Positions 36,201 through 42,914 of a stretch of 64,000 nucleotides of DNA are shown in pieces. This DNA comes from Halalkaliarchaeum sp. AArc-CO. Its GTDB lineage: Archaea; Halobacteriota; Halobacteria; Halobacteriales; Haloferacaceae. The translations under genes and the position numbers were made by a program. The DNA is taken from NCBI RefSeq assembly GCF_024972735.1, contig NZ_CP087723.1, positions 620,001-684,000 of the forward strand, read 5' to 3'. Below the pieces are notes generated by a model. The model saw only the letters and a list, made by a program, of their open reading frames with translations, was not told the origin of the DNA and made no database searches. Each line of letters begins with the position of its first letter. Positions within the stretch are counted from its first letter, which is position 1.

Positions 36201-39200
36201 TCGATGTCGTCCCGCCGGGAGTGAGGATTTTCGTTTCAGGGACGAAACACATCTGGTCATAAGTCCTCATAAATGTGATAGGCCCGGAGGCGATCCCGCC
36301 GGTCGAGCCAACCGCGTCGCCGTAGGGACGGAGCTTCCAGAACGCGTATCCCATACCACCGCCGCTGTTGTGAGAGACCACCGAGCTCGCGACGTACTCG
36401 GGCTCCTCCTCGACGGTCACGTCGTAGACGACGTCGGTGCCGGCCGCCTCGACGCGTTCGACCGGGACCTCCCACGTCGAGCCGTCGATCGTTCCGAACG
36501 TCGTCCCCGCGTGATCGATCTCGGCCAGTTCCGATCGCATCTCCTCCGTTCGGCCGTCCACGAAGCCGACCAGGTCGGCGAACCGCTCGAGGCCGACCTC
36601 CCCGGTCGGACCGACGTTGTCGTAATCGCGATCCGTGGAGTCGTGCTCCCACGTCGCCGCCGGAATTCCGAGACCGACGAAGAGCTGCTGGACGTCGTCG
36701 ATCAGTTCCGCGGAGGCGCTCCACAGCCGGGGATACGCTCCCTTCTGCAGGCTGCCGTCGGTGGAGTACAGCCCCCGGAGGAATCCAGCGATGACGTCGC
36801 GGTCCGCGCGCCGGACGGGCCCGGGTACGGACGCGGTCGTCGACTCGGGGTTCGCGTCGCCGAAGTTCTCGAGCCAGAAGCGCCTGATCTCGTGGCTGTG
36901 CAACACCGCGTCGTAGCAGTCGTCGGCCCACTGCCAGTCGAGCCCCTCGTCGAACAGCTCCCGGCACAGCCGGTCGGCGTGCTCGAGCGTCTCCTCGCGG
37001 CGCAGATGGAACCGAATCCCGTCCTCGTGTGTCGACCCGTCGCCGACCCACATACCCACAAGTTCGGCGAGGTCGGCGGTGAGCGTCGTCGGTTGGGTGA
37101 CGGCCTTCGCCGGGCGACCGTTCGGCTCCAGCGACTGCTGCTCCCGGTACCGGGCGACCGACCGCGGCGAGAGGCGGGTCTCGGCGGCCAGTTCGCCGTC
37201 GGTGGGTGTCGAGATCGACTCCCGTACGCCGCTTTCGACGGACGCGAGTTCGACCTCCTCGCCGATGTCGGGAATCCAGCCCAGCCGAACGGAGAGCGCG
37301 TCGCCGGGCTCGATCTCGTCGATCCGGGTCCAGTCGCCGTCCACGAAGAGTTCGTGGTTCGGCGTGCCCGTGAGCTCGATTCCCGCCTCCGTGACGACCC
37401 GGAAGACGGGTGCGTCGTCGTACGCATGGGTTTCCTCGACCCGTCGCGTGCGGTGTCCTTCCCCGTCGCGTCCTCGAATCTCGTCGCCCGGCTCGACGTC
37501 CGCGATCGAGACGAGCCCCTTGTCCTCGACGAAGACGGTGGTGTCCTCGGTGAGACACTGGAACACCTCCGCCGCCTCCTTCATCGTCTGGTGGATGTCG
37601 GTGATGTCGTCCTCGGGAGAGTCGACGAAACAGGCGGAGAGCTGCTGGAGTTCGTCGCCGGCGTTCATTATTGTGGGGCTGTTGTGGCTCACGAACCCCT
37701 CGACGACGTACGTGTTCCGGCGGGGAACCTGCATGTCTTCGACCGCCATCGTACCGAGTTCCGTGATCGAGACGACCGGCTCGTAAAACTGGTCACGTTC
37801 GACGTGTTCTGCGACTGGTGACTCCCATAGTTCGGGGTACGTTTCTGCGTACGTTTCGAACAGTTCCTCGCCGATTTCCTGATGATACTCCGACGTCGGA
37901 TCGATAAGGAACTGCGAGAGGTCTTTGTAGGCGTCGTGGTCGAGGTCGCTTTCTCGATACCACTCGAGGAGCCGTTCGGTCTGGTTCGGGATCTTCAGCG
38001 ATGTGGCACTGTCCGCGACCGTTTCGAACCGTTTTGCGTGACTTCTCTTTCGGTCACTTATGAATCCGACCTGCTCGACGAAGCGCTTTCCACACCGGTT
38101 CTTTCGAATACTGACCCGATAGCCGTCACGTTTCTCCCGGATCGTCGAGCGGATCCCGAGTCCCAAAAGGAGTTTCTGTGCCTGTGAGGCGAGGGCTTCG
38201 CTGTGGGTATACAGCTCGATCGACCGCTCTCCGACTGTGCCGTCGGCTTCGAACAGCCCCCGCAAGAACCGTGCTACGGCTGTTCGCCCGGACCGGAGTA
38301 CGGTGTCCGGAACCGTCGCAGTTTTGGAACTGTCCTTCAATAGGTCGTTCCCTTCCAGGAAATCGTACAGTTCGCGTCGACTTGCGCGTCCGATAATACA
38401 CGCTGCCTCTCCGTGAGGTCCGGCAGTCGGTTCGAATCCGAAGACCTTCTCTGTCAGGGAGCTCCAGTGCTCGACGAGATCTTCGTCGGCGTCGTCGAAC
38501 GCCATTCTGACCCCGCTTTCGCGGGCGGTTCCGTCTCCGATGTACAGGCCGAGCCACTCGGCGAAATCGGGTGTAACCGTCTCGGGTGTTTCGATCGAAA
38601 GCCGGTCCCGTCCCAGCGAGGGGAGACTGGCGGACGTCCCTCCGTCAGTGGCGTGTGTTTCTGTTCGGAGTACGGGCTGTTCCCCGTCGTCGTCCAGGAA
38701 GTTCCGCTGGAGGGCGATCGTGTCTCTCGGTTCGAGTTCTTTCAACTGGCGCCACGCGTACTCCCCACGTTCGTCGATTACGCGGAAGTAGTGCTCCGGT
38801 GTTGCCCGTACTGTATATCCGGAATCCGTTTCGATCTCCAGAACTGGTTTCTCCCCGTTCTGATACTTCTCTTCGACGTTGGCGTTTCCATCCACGTCGT
38901 CGTACACGCGTTCCCCGGGTTCGACATCGGTGAGCGGTTTCATTCCACCGCCTGCAGCGACCAGCGAATCCGGCGGAACGCAGTTCGGAACGAAAGAAAG
39001 GTCCTCCATGATCTTCCGGAACTCTTCGGCCTTCTCCTGGACTACTGCGGCGATTTCCGGCGGGAGTTCCGGAACGATCGTCTCGTAGGCGAATTTGTTG
39101 ACGTTGTAGACAGAAAGCGTGGTTTCCGCGTCGTCCTCGGAAGTGACGCCTTTTCCGAACACCTCCTCGGCGAGTTCGTCCCGCCGGGGATGGTCGGGCT

Positions 39201-39462
39201 TGAGCTGGTCCGGCGTCACCGTGACCTCGACGCCGCGCTTTTCGGCCTCGAACACCGCCTCGGCGAGCGCGATGTTCTCCGCGATCCGGACGAACAGTTC
39301 CTCCTGTGTTTCGATCAGTTCTCCGTCGGCATTTTTTCGGAGATATCGGGCCGGCAGGATGTTCTCGTAGGCGTTGTCGGTGAGGCGCTCTTTCAGCGTC
39401 TCGCCTTCGGTGCGTTTGATCGGCAGATCGATCTCCTCTACCGTCCGTTCGGCGTCGCTCAT
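30238..39462 (-). CDS. nrdJ: Adenosylcobalamin-dependent ribonucleoside reductase with five inteins
   Basis: One uninterrupted frame of 3074 codons encodes a class II ribonucleotide reductase broken by five inteins (residues 161-594, 636-1032, 1072-1455, 1649-2020, 2216-2651). Removing them leaves 1051 residues, the family size, with splice joins PN-SPTIMNAG, EVFQ-SGGGMGYAF, YDQM-CETIAQGG, TNP-CGEQPL and APTG-TTSML. The radical/catalytic Cys lies in NPCGEQ. A C-terminal CPECG...CKTCESCG zinc ribbon follows. The enzyme makes deoxyribonucleotides and depends on B12. The promoter lies near 39670. Start ATG 39462 is supported by its fit to the family N-terminus. Confidence 0.97.
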   Translation of the reverse strand: MSDAERTVEEIDLPIKRTEGETLKERLTDNAYENILPARYLRKNADGELIETQEELFVRIAENIALAEAVFEAEKRGVEVTVTPDQLKPDHPRRDELAEEVFGKGVTSEDDAETTLSVYNVNKFAYETIVPELPPEIAAVVQEKAEEFRKIMEDLSFVPNCVPPDSLVAAGGGMKPLTDVEPGERVYDDVDGNANVEEKYQNGEKPVLEIETDSGYTVRATPEHYFRVIDERGEYAWRQLKELEPRDTIALQRNFLDDDGEQPVLRTETHATDGGTSASLPSLGRDRLSIETPETVTPDFAEWLGLYIGDGTARESGVRMAFDDADEDLVEHWSSLTEKVFGFEPTAGPHGEAACIIGRASRRELYDFLEGNDLLKDSSKTATVPDTVLRSGRTAVARFLRGLFEADGTVGERSIELYTHSEALASQAQKLLLGLGIRSTIREKRDGYRVSIRKNRCGKRFVEQVGFISDRKRSHAKRFETVADSATSLKIPNQTERLLEWYRESDLDHDAYKDLSQFLIDPTSEYHQEIGEELFETYAETYPELWESPVAEHVERDQFYEPVVSITELGTMAVEDMQVPRRNTYVVEGFVSHNSPTIMNAGDELQQLSACFVDSPEDDITDIHQTMKEAAEVFQCLTEDTTVFVEDKGLVSIADVEPGDEIRGRDGEGHRTRRVEETHAYDDAPVFRVVTEAGIELTGTPNHELFVDGDWTRIDEIEPGDALSVRLGWIPDIGEEVELASVESGVRESISTPTDGELAAETRLSPRSVARYREQQSLEPNGRPAKAVTQPTTLTADLAELVGMWVGDGSTHEDGIRFHLRREETLEHADRLCRELFDEGLDWQWADDCYDAVLHSHEIRRFWLENFGDANPESTTASVPGPVRRADRDVIAGFLRGLYSTDGSLQKGAYPRLWSASAELIDDVQQLFVGLGIPAATWEHDSTDRDYDNVGPTGEVGLERFADLVGFVDGRTEEMRSELAEIDHAGTTFGTIDGSTWEVPVERVEAAGTDVVYDVTVEEEPEYVASSVVSHNSGGGMGYAFWKLRPYGDAVGSTGGIASGPITFMRTYDQMCFVPETKILTPGGTTSIEELDEGQLVIDENGDAQPVTETMERFVDEEIVEITPKRINKPLRVTEEHPFKVVRDDGFEWIDAGDLEEGDHLVLGHWSDENDIAIDGTIDLTGLASGPLVFTDGGVVINREHYGVSKGTPPAAFESEVPTEDFATVAGWYLAEGSIRYQRRIPSTVTFTLNNDERAAAEEIREALNSFGVDSRIREVEDRNTLHVHAEHTSFAGFIEGTFGTGASEKSVPRFLWNAPVSVQARVLETLFEGDGRLEKRGKSQRVQLKLANEEIVDFVFQVGVRCGVQFSRHDRTPEDRQPTYSVSASVSTALGTPLECLFEEVPDGFAPRDRTKQANGREVVAIDSIERTHYSGPVYNAEVAGTHTYVAEDVVVHNCETIAQGGARRGAQMGVMRVSHPDVIQFIHAKNKDVSLAHSLRLNDPDDYTHNSFKEALEEARELIDDEGRVPKHLRNAVEGHLSNFNISVGVTDDFMEALYNDEEFTFTNPRTGEPHVATPETKELYDMFGLGEYVEVGEVLSVPAAEIWQDIVEGAHENGEPGVIYLERVNKEHSFDVEDHPDHRILATNPCVTGDTLISTESGLIPAEELYEQGVARDVVVDGRLSEDRVKEASSVYRTGEKEVYKLTTEEGYELRLTADHRVMTDDGWVEAADLDAGDTVHVQNRKGEFGRHGSAAEGRVLGWLVGDGQMKSSEERAVLHFYDRDTELSEEFAGYVNEIVRNPIGNADYGVGVTQIQRRESHRSEAGREERVRSERLYELAADLGLEADKLQVPEAVFKGSEEMVRGFLQSLFTADGSVQGTKENGRTVRLASVDVDLLAQVQQLLLNFGIASTIYEGRKSSGKRELPDGNGGTKEYETQGFHDLVISKDNLVRFRDEIGFLREDKQSKLEAHIDSYTHGPYSETYTATVESVFEDGTEEVFDLTETDTHSFIGNGIVVHNCGEQPLEEYEACNLGHINLSTLAALDAPDWRAWSAEHEDEYDSQAEAVEAFLEEAIDFEEFDYRIDRGTRFLENVVTMSDFPVEKIEQKVREMRKIGLGIMGLAQLYVQLGVRYGSETGNEIARQLMTHINHTSKWTSHELAEDRGAFADWEDSKYANPTEYAEWFEHHTGLDADEWEDGFPIRNHNTTTIAPTGCVDEDSLISTDEGLQPIKNLDETTAEFEQWDEIEVGVSTDGGTKTATAVYDNGFADVRRIETEGGFSVAATPNHRFRTLTDDGEYAWKEADDFEPGDTVMLQRGTFQNGPRTSLDTSEKGNRHWNSDENLTLPEEMTPELAEFLGYFMGDGYVHDDVGIKLVVESDAEELDTYLRELGESLFGVEPTVEDRDTRHVLVFGGRHLPRYFEDNGWKKADGNTGEGAASAFVPEEVLASDEAVAKAFLRGLFEADGTASRKVELSTVSETLADQVQTLLLSLGVVFVRDVLEMDAREDHYGDHPRHCLRGANRREDKRFLEEVGFVTKSTEIELTAQSYKNDTYPPAIVEALRDVDGYDAVSSSVKHRVNQSPRNGSVSRKLVRDVEAETGETVHLDGRCLTDFYAATVETVSEEKAYTKDISVPSNNTYVANGFVTHNTTSMLGNTTGGCEPIYNVAYYKNVTDDVQGDEMLVEFDDYFLRVLEANDIDVSSVKKEAQEQMAANEFDGVEGLSTVPDSIGELFVITEDLSGKQHASVQCACQEGVDSAISKTCNFPNEATVEDMDEVYRYIYDHGGKGVTVYRDGTRSKQVLTTRAKNTDFADESEAAEAITEQIQEVFGGLESFLENDDVREALDAEIEALLESVDDGSKYTERRARPDSLTGVTQRIDTGYGKMYVTVNEDENGEPFELFANIGHSGGFTNSFTEALAKVISTALRSGVDPHEIVDELQGTRSPKVAWDKGEQIQSIPDAIGTAMRRYLDDEIEKGYPQQQRLEEAAGGMSAAVGDNDVHDVDSDEETDGGSSLAENGAGTDAGRDDGVDATQALIDAGESPECPECGSMSLYYSEGCKTCESCGWSEC
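31510..32817 (-). other. Intein 5 of nrdJ (436 aa), LAGLIDADG type
   Basis: Residues 2216-2651, from Cys2216 (CVDEDSLIST) to GFVTHN, with Thr2652 as +1, the only Thr nucleophile of the five. Block B is TPNHRFRT. Endonuclease motifs are FLGYFMGDG (D2365) and LRGLFEADG (D2467). It splits the conserved APTG-TTSMLGN. It shares many short blocks with intein 1. Confidence 0.95.
33403..34518 (-). other. Intein 4 of nrdJ (372 aa), LAGLIDADG type
   Basis: Residues 1649-2020, from Cys1649 (CVTGDTLIST) to GIVVHN, with Cys2021 as +1. Block B is TADHRVMT. Endonuclease motifs are VLGWLVGDG (D1766) and LQSLFTADG (D1875). It splits the radical-site motif NP-CGEQPL, so the intein must be removed for activity. 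The N-terminal third (34150-34518) is clearly more GC-rich than the rest. Confidence 0.95.
35098..36249 (-). other. Intein 3 of nrdJ (384 aa), LAGLIDADG type
   Basis: Residues 1072-1455, from Cys1072 (CFVPETKILT) to VVVHN, with Cys1456 as +1. Block B is TEEHPFKV. Endonuclease motifs are VAGWYLAEG (E1232 replaces the usual Asp) and LETLFEGDG (D1331). Insertion site is YDQM-CETIAQGG, only 39 extein residues after intein 2. Confidence 0.95.
36367..37557 (-). other. Intein 2 of nrdJ (397 aa), LAGLIDADG type
   Basis: Residues 636-1032, from Cys636 (CLTEDTTVFV) to the terminal His-Asn in VVSHN, with Ser1033 following. Block B is TPNHELFV. Endonuclease motifs are LVGMWVGDG (D808) and LRGLYSTDG (D902). 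The GC content is similar to the host gene, suggesting older residence than intein 1. Insertion site is EVFQ-SGGGMGYAFW. Confidence 0.95.
37681..38982 (-). other. Intein 1 of nrdJ (434 aa), LAGLIDADG type
   Basis: Residues 161-594, from Cys161 (CVPPDSLVAA) to the terminal His-Asn in GFVSHN, with Ser595 as the +1 nucleophile. Block B is TPEHYFRV. LAGLIDADG motifs are LGLYIGDG (acid D310) and LRGLFEADG (D407). The DNA is visibly A/T-richer than the flanking extein, which fits horizontal arrival. Inserted at the PN-SPTIMNAG site. Confidence 0.95.
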
Positions 39463-39964
39463 TGCGTCATCACTCCACGATGCGTGCGAGGCGGCTCTCG
39501 ATTGCTGTGTGAATTCCCGGTATCCATGGGTTGTTCTCTCGGTGAGTGGGCCCCTTCATGTTTGCGTTTCCCGGGCCCGATGGGTCGGTACCTCTCCAGG
39601 TTCTGATCAGTTCTCCCCCCGCGACAGTTACGGCGTCGCGTACACACCACCAATACAACGGAGCGTTGCATATAACGGTATCTAGAGCGGAGTGAAAGTA
39701 GTATTAGAGACTAAAAATCGCAGTACTGAGCTGGTGTACACAGTAGAAGTGAGGGGGTTTTTCGGCTGGTCGTTCGAGAGGCAATTCACCACCGAGACGG
39801 CCGTTCCGTAACGGCTACCGCTGTCAATCACTTCCAGTTTCTCCCTTTTATATAATATCTTTTATATTAGGACGTTACCTCATCACATGGGTCCTCGTGA
39901 CGCAGGTCCTGCAGGCGTCAAGCGGGCGCCCAAAGCTTATTCCCTCGTCCGCGCAACGGAGGGT
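39463..39964. other. Divergent intergenic region between nrdJ and small membrane gene
   Basis: It holds the nrdJ promoter near 39670 (minus strand) and a leader of about 180 nt before ATG 39462. A minus-strand frame (TTG start 39658, stop 39470) could encode about 62 residues containing GPTHRENNPWIPGIHTAIES, but its codon use is not typical of the region and no partner gene is known; I regard it as unproven. A second frame ends at 39459, overlapping the nrdJ start by 4 bp. The remainder up to about 39930 is AT-rich with no gene seen. Confidence 0.5.
39656..39676 (-). promoter_or_regulatory. nrdJ promoter with palindrome next to TATA
   Basis: On the minus strand TTATATGC (39676-39669) is a TATA element. 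It is followed directly by CAACG-CTC-CGTTG (39668-39656), a perfect 5-bp inverted repeat with a 3-base centre, placed where polymerase or repressor would compete. No NrdR gene is in the window, so the regulator is unknown. Confidence 0.5.
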
Positions 39965-40201
39965 ATGGCACTCTCATCCGACGCGGCCGTTTTGGGGATC
40001 CTTGCGATCCTCCAGGGCGCCCCGGTTCTCCAGGCTGGACTCTTCGCGACCCCGATCGGGCAACTCCTGGTCGTGCTCGTGGGTATTGCGATAGTCATCC
40101 TGATCGGCCGGCTCGTGTTGCGGATCGCCTGGCGGCTGGTCACTATCGCCGCGGTGATCGTCGGGATCGCGCTCGTGCTCTCGATGATCGGCCTGTTGTG
40201 A
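39965..40201 (+). CDS. Small membrane protein (78 aa)
   Basis: It starts at ATG 39965 (MALSSDAAVLGILA) with an AT-rich box (AGCTTATT) about 28 bp upstream, the leaderless pattern, so the longer frame from 39887 was rejected. Three hydrophobic segments with almost no polar residues cover most of the chain. No family was recognised. It is adjacent to the convergent MscS gene. Confidence 0.6.
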   Translation: MALSSDAAVLGILAILQGAPVLQAGLFATPIGQLLVVLVGIAIVILIGRLVLRIAWRLVTIAAVIVGIALVLSMIGLL

Positions 40202-40225
40202 TCGACACGCCGTTCACTCCGCCGA

Positions 40226-41089
40226 TCAGTCGTCGGCGCCTCTCGCCCGTTCGACGAGTTCGACGCTGCCGGTGAGCTCGCGGTGGACGTAGGGGATGTC
40301 GATCCCCTCCTCGTCGAACCGCTCTTTTACCGCCTGAACGTACTCCGAGCGAACCCGCATGAAGTCGGCGCGGTCGGGCTCTTCGATCCAGATCCGAGCC
40401 TGGAGCCCGACGTCGGAGTCGCCCAGATCCACCAGCCGAACCGACGGCGCCGGATCGGCGAGGATCTCCGGATGGTCTTTTGCAGCCTCGATGATGTAAT
40501 CGGTTGCTTCGTCGATATCGTCGTCGTAGCCGATCCCGAAGACGAACTTCTGGCGGAGTGTCTCGTAGGCGACGGGGTTTTTCACTGCGTTGTTGGCGAG
40601 ATCGCCGTTCGGGACGGTAATTCGTTCGTTGTCGAACGTCCGAACCCGCGAGACGCGGAGGTCGATGTCCTCGACCCGGCCGCTTTTACCGTCCCACTCG
40701 ATCCAGTCGCCGACCTCGAACGGCTTGTCCTTGAGGATGAACACGCCGGCGACGAAGTTGCCCAGAAGATCCTGTGCGGCGAACCCGATCGCCAGCGCGA
40801 ACGCGCCCCCGAAGACGGCGAACGCCGAGAGGAACGCGCCGTAGCCGGCGACGGTGAAGGCGACGGCGATTGCTGCGAGCCACACGACTGCGTTCGCGAC
40901 GCTGGTTCCGAGGCTCTGGACCGCCTCGTCGAACCCTCGCGTCCCGAGGGCTCTCCGAACGACTGGCACGAACGCGATCTTGCCCAGCAGGAAGACGACG
41001 ACGAACCCGACGACGAACGCGACGAGCCCGGTCGCGACCGCGCCGACGTCGATGGCCTCCCACACCGACTGGAGCTGCAACACTGACAT
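40226..41089 (-). CDS. MscS-family mechanosensitive channel
   Basis: This is a 287-residue MscS-like protein. It has three TM segments (about 15-37, 60-82 and 88-108), the TM3 Gly/Ala-rich pore helix AALxIGFAAQDLLGNFVAG (here IGFAAQDLLGNFVAGVFIL), then the beta domain KPFEVGDWIEWDGKSG at about 122 and RTFDNERITVPNGDLANN. The channel opens under membrane tension to release solutes, which matters for osmotic down-shock in halophiles. Length is minimal MscS-type. Confidence 0.94.
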   Translation of the reverse strand: MSVLQLQSVWEAIDVGAVATGLVAFVVGFVVVFLLGKIAFVPVVRRALGTRGFDEAVQSLGTSVANAVVWLAAIAVAFTVAGYGAFLSAFAVFGGAFALAIGFAAQDLLGNFVAGVFILKDKPFEVGDWIEWDGKSGRVEDIDLRVSRVRTFDNERITVPNGDLANNAVKNPVAYETLRQKFVFGIGYDDDIDEATDYIIEAAKDHPEILADPAPSVRLVDLGDSDVGLQARIWIEEPDRADFMRVRSEYVQAVKERFDEEGIDIPYVHRELTGSVELVERARGADD

Positions 41090-41115
41090 GTTCCGTCACG
41101 AACGACGGTTCCTAC

Positions 41116-42240
41116 TTAAAAGAAGGTGTTGACTTCCCGATCGTCCGCTGGGGCGAACTCGCCTGCATCGACCCGTCGGCGGATCCGTCTGCTCGACCAG
41201 CCGTCCCGGAGATATCTATCGTACACAGGGAGCCGCTCGACGAGCGGGACACCGGCGACATCGGCGATTTCGCGCAACTCCGACAGGGCGGGCCACTCGT
41301 ACTCCGGATTGACGTAGTCGTCGGTCACGGGGGAGACGCCGCCGAGGTCGTCGACGCCGCAGTCGAGCAACGTGCGGGTCGGCGAGAGGTTCGGCGGCAC
41401 CTGCACCGACACTGACGCCGGCAGCGCCGCACGCGCCATGGCGACGGTCCGACGCATGGTCTCTCCGTCGGGCCGTTCGAACTCCGATCGGTCGTTCGGG
41501 ACGACGTTCTGGACGATCACCTCTTGAACGTGGCCGTACCGTTCGTGTAGCTCCCGAATCGCCAGTACCGACTCCGCCCGGTCCCGCGCTGTTTCCCCGA
41601 TTCCAACGAGGATCCCCGTAGTGAACGGTACGCGTGCACGTCCTGCGTCCCGTATCGTTGCGAGCCGCTGTCCGGGTAGCTTTCGGCGGTTTCCCGCGTG
41701 GGCCTGCACGTCGGCGGTCGTCTCTAACATCACGCCCATCGACGCGTTCACCTCCCGGAGTCTGCAAAACGCCGACTCGTCCAGGTCGCCGGGGTTCGAG
41801 TGCGGTAACAGCCCTTCCTCTAGAGCAATTTCACACGCTCGATACAGATACTCGAGAACGTCGTCGTACCCCCATTCTGCCAACTGCTCGTGGATCCGCT
41901 CGTACCGCGCGTCGGGATCGTCGCCGAAGGTGAAAAGCGCCTCCGTACAACCGGCGTCGGCCCCTCGACGGCACTCTCTGCGGATCTCGTCCGGGCTCAT
42001 GAGCGACGCCTCGCCCGGTGGATCGTAGAACGTACAGTACGTGCAGGTGTACCGGCATGCGGTTGTCAGCGGCAGGAAGACGTTCCGGGAGAACGTGAGT
42101 GCTTCGGCGCTCTCCACGTCGTCGGGCGTGACTTCGAGAAGTGCATCAACCTCCCGTCGGTCGACCGTCACGTCGACGCCGTACTCTTCGCTGCCGGGAA
42201 ACACGCTGGCGTCTCCGGCGCGGACACACAAAAACCTCAC
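41116..42240 (-). CDS. cofG: 7,8-didemethyl-8-hydroxy-5-deazariboflavin synthase subunit CofG
   Basis: This 374-residue radical-SAM enzyme has the Cys triad C62, C66 and C69 in CRYTCTYC, which binds the 4Fe-4S cluster, followed by an HSNPG-type (LLPHSNPGDLDE) and VQNVVPN segments typical of CofG. With CofH it makes the deazaflavin core of coenzyme F420. It starts with a GTG 12 bp after the cofC stop, so the two are one operon. No cofH or cofD is in the window. Confidence 0.92.
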   Translation of the reverse strand: MRFLCVRAGDASVFPGSEEYGVDVTVDRREVDALLEVTPDDVESAEALTFSRNVFLPLTTACRYTCTYCTFYDPPGEASLMSPDEIRRECRRGADAGCTEALFTFGDDPDARYERIHEQLAEWGYDDVLEYLYRACEIALEEGLLPHSNPGDLDESAFCRLREVNASMGVMLETTADVQAHAGNRRKLPGQRLATIRDAGRARVPFTTGILVGIGETARDRAESVLAIRELHERYGHVQEVIVQNVVPNDRSEFERPDGETMRRTVAMARAALPASVSVQVPPNLSPTRTLLDCGVDDLGGVSPVTDDYVNPEYEWPALSELREIADVAGVPLVERLPVYDRYLRDGWSSRRIRRRVDAGEFAPADDREVNTFF

Positions 42241-42252
42241 TCCCGCAGGAGA

Positions 42253-42888
42253 TCACTCCCGTCGGACGCCGACCCGTCCGTCGGTGGCGTCGAGTTCGAA
42301 CCCGGCGCGTTCGAGCCACGCACGGGCGAGCCCATCCGACAGCGACAGTACCTCCACGAGATCCGCAGGCTCGTCGACGTCCGTCGACAGTCGGTGGGAA
42401 TCGAACTCGCGGACGCTCGCCCCGATCCCCTGGGCGATCCGGAGGTGATCCAGATACGACGTGCCGTGGTAGTCGACGGAAAAGTCGGCGTCGCGCACGA
42501 CGAGCGCGTTCGTCCCGCCGCCGCGCCCGGGTGCGATGGCGACGTCGCCGTCGACCTCGAGGAACCGGCGGAGTACGGTGGGGGTAACGAGCGGGAGGTC
42601 GCTCATCACCACGGCGATCGGGACCTCGTCCAACCTGGCGTTGACCGCATCCGTCAGCGGTCGATCGTCGACGATCGTCCGGGCGTCGGAAAGTACCGTC
42701 TGCAGTTTGTCGGTCGGATCCTCGGGCGGCGCCGTCGAGAGCACGACCGGTTCGTGTCCGGCTGCGAAAATCGCTTCGAGAACGTCACAAAGCATTGCGG
42801 AGGCGAACGCGGACCGCTCTGCAGAGGAAAGGACAGGGTCGAGTCTCGTCTTCGGTCGATCGGCTGCGAACGGAACGAGTACGTGCAC
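42253..42888 (-). CDS. cofC: 2-phospho-L-lactate guanylyltransferase CofC
   Basis: The 211-residue nucleotidyltransferase has MHVLVPFAADRPKTRLDPVL, VVMSDLPLVTP and GGGTNALVVRD, the CofC pattern. It makes the lactyl-diphospho-guanosine used by CofD for F420. It lies upstream of cofG with a 12-bp gap, and downstream of cetZ1 with a 26-bp gap; a promoter for cofC-cofG could fall inside the cetZ1 3' end. Confidence 0.92.
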   Translation of the reverse strand: MHVLVPFAADRPKTRLDPVLSSAERSAFASAMLCDVLEAIFAAGHEPVVLSTAPPEDPTDKLQTVLSDARTIVDDRPLTDAVNARLDEVPIAVVMSDLPLVTPTVLRRFLEVDGDVAIAPGRGGGTNALVVRDADFSVDYHGTSYLDHLRIAQGIGASVREFDSHRLSTDVDEPADLVEVLSLSDGLARAWLERAGFELDATDGRVGVRRE

Positions 42889-42914
42889 GTTCCTCGAATC
42901 GGTGGCCGCGGAGG

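Noticed and set aside
34000-37821. Long plus-strand frames of over 570 codons opposite nrdJ
   Set aside because: They are antisense shadows of the GC-rich, acidic minus-strand gene and carry no recognisable domains.
39470-39658. Definite protein gene upstream of nrdJ
   Set aside because: It would start with TTG, its third-codon-position composition is not typical of the region, and it probably begins before the transcription start.
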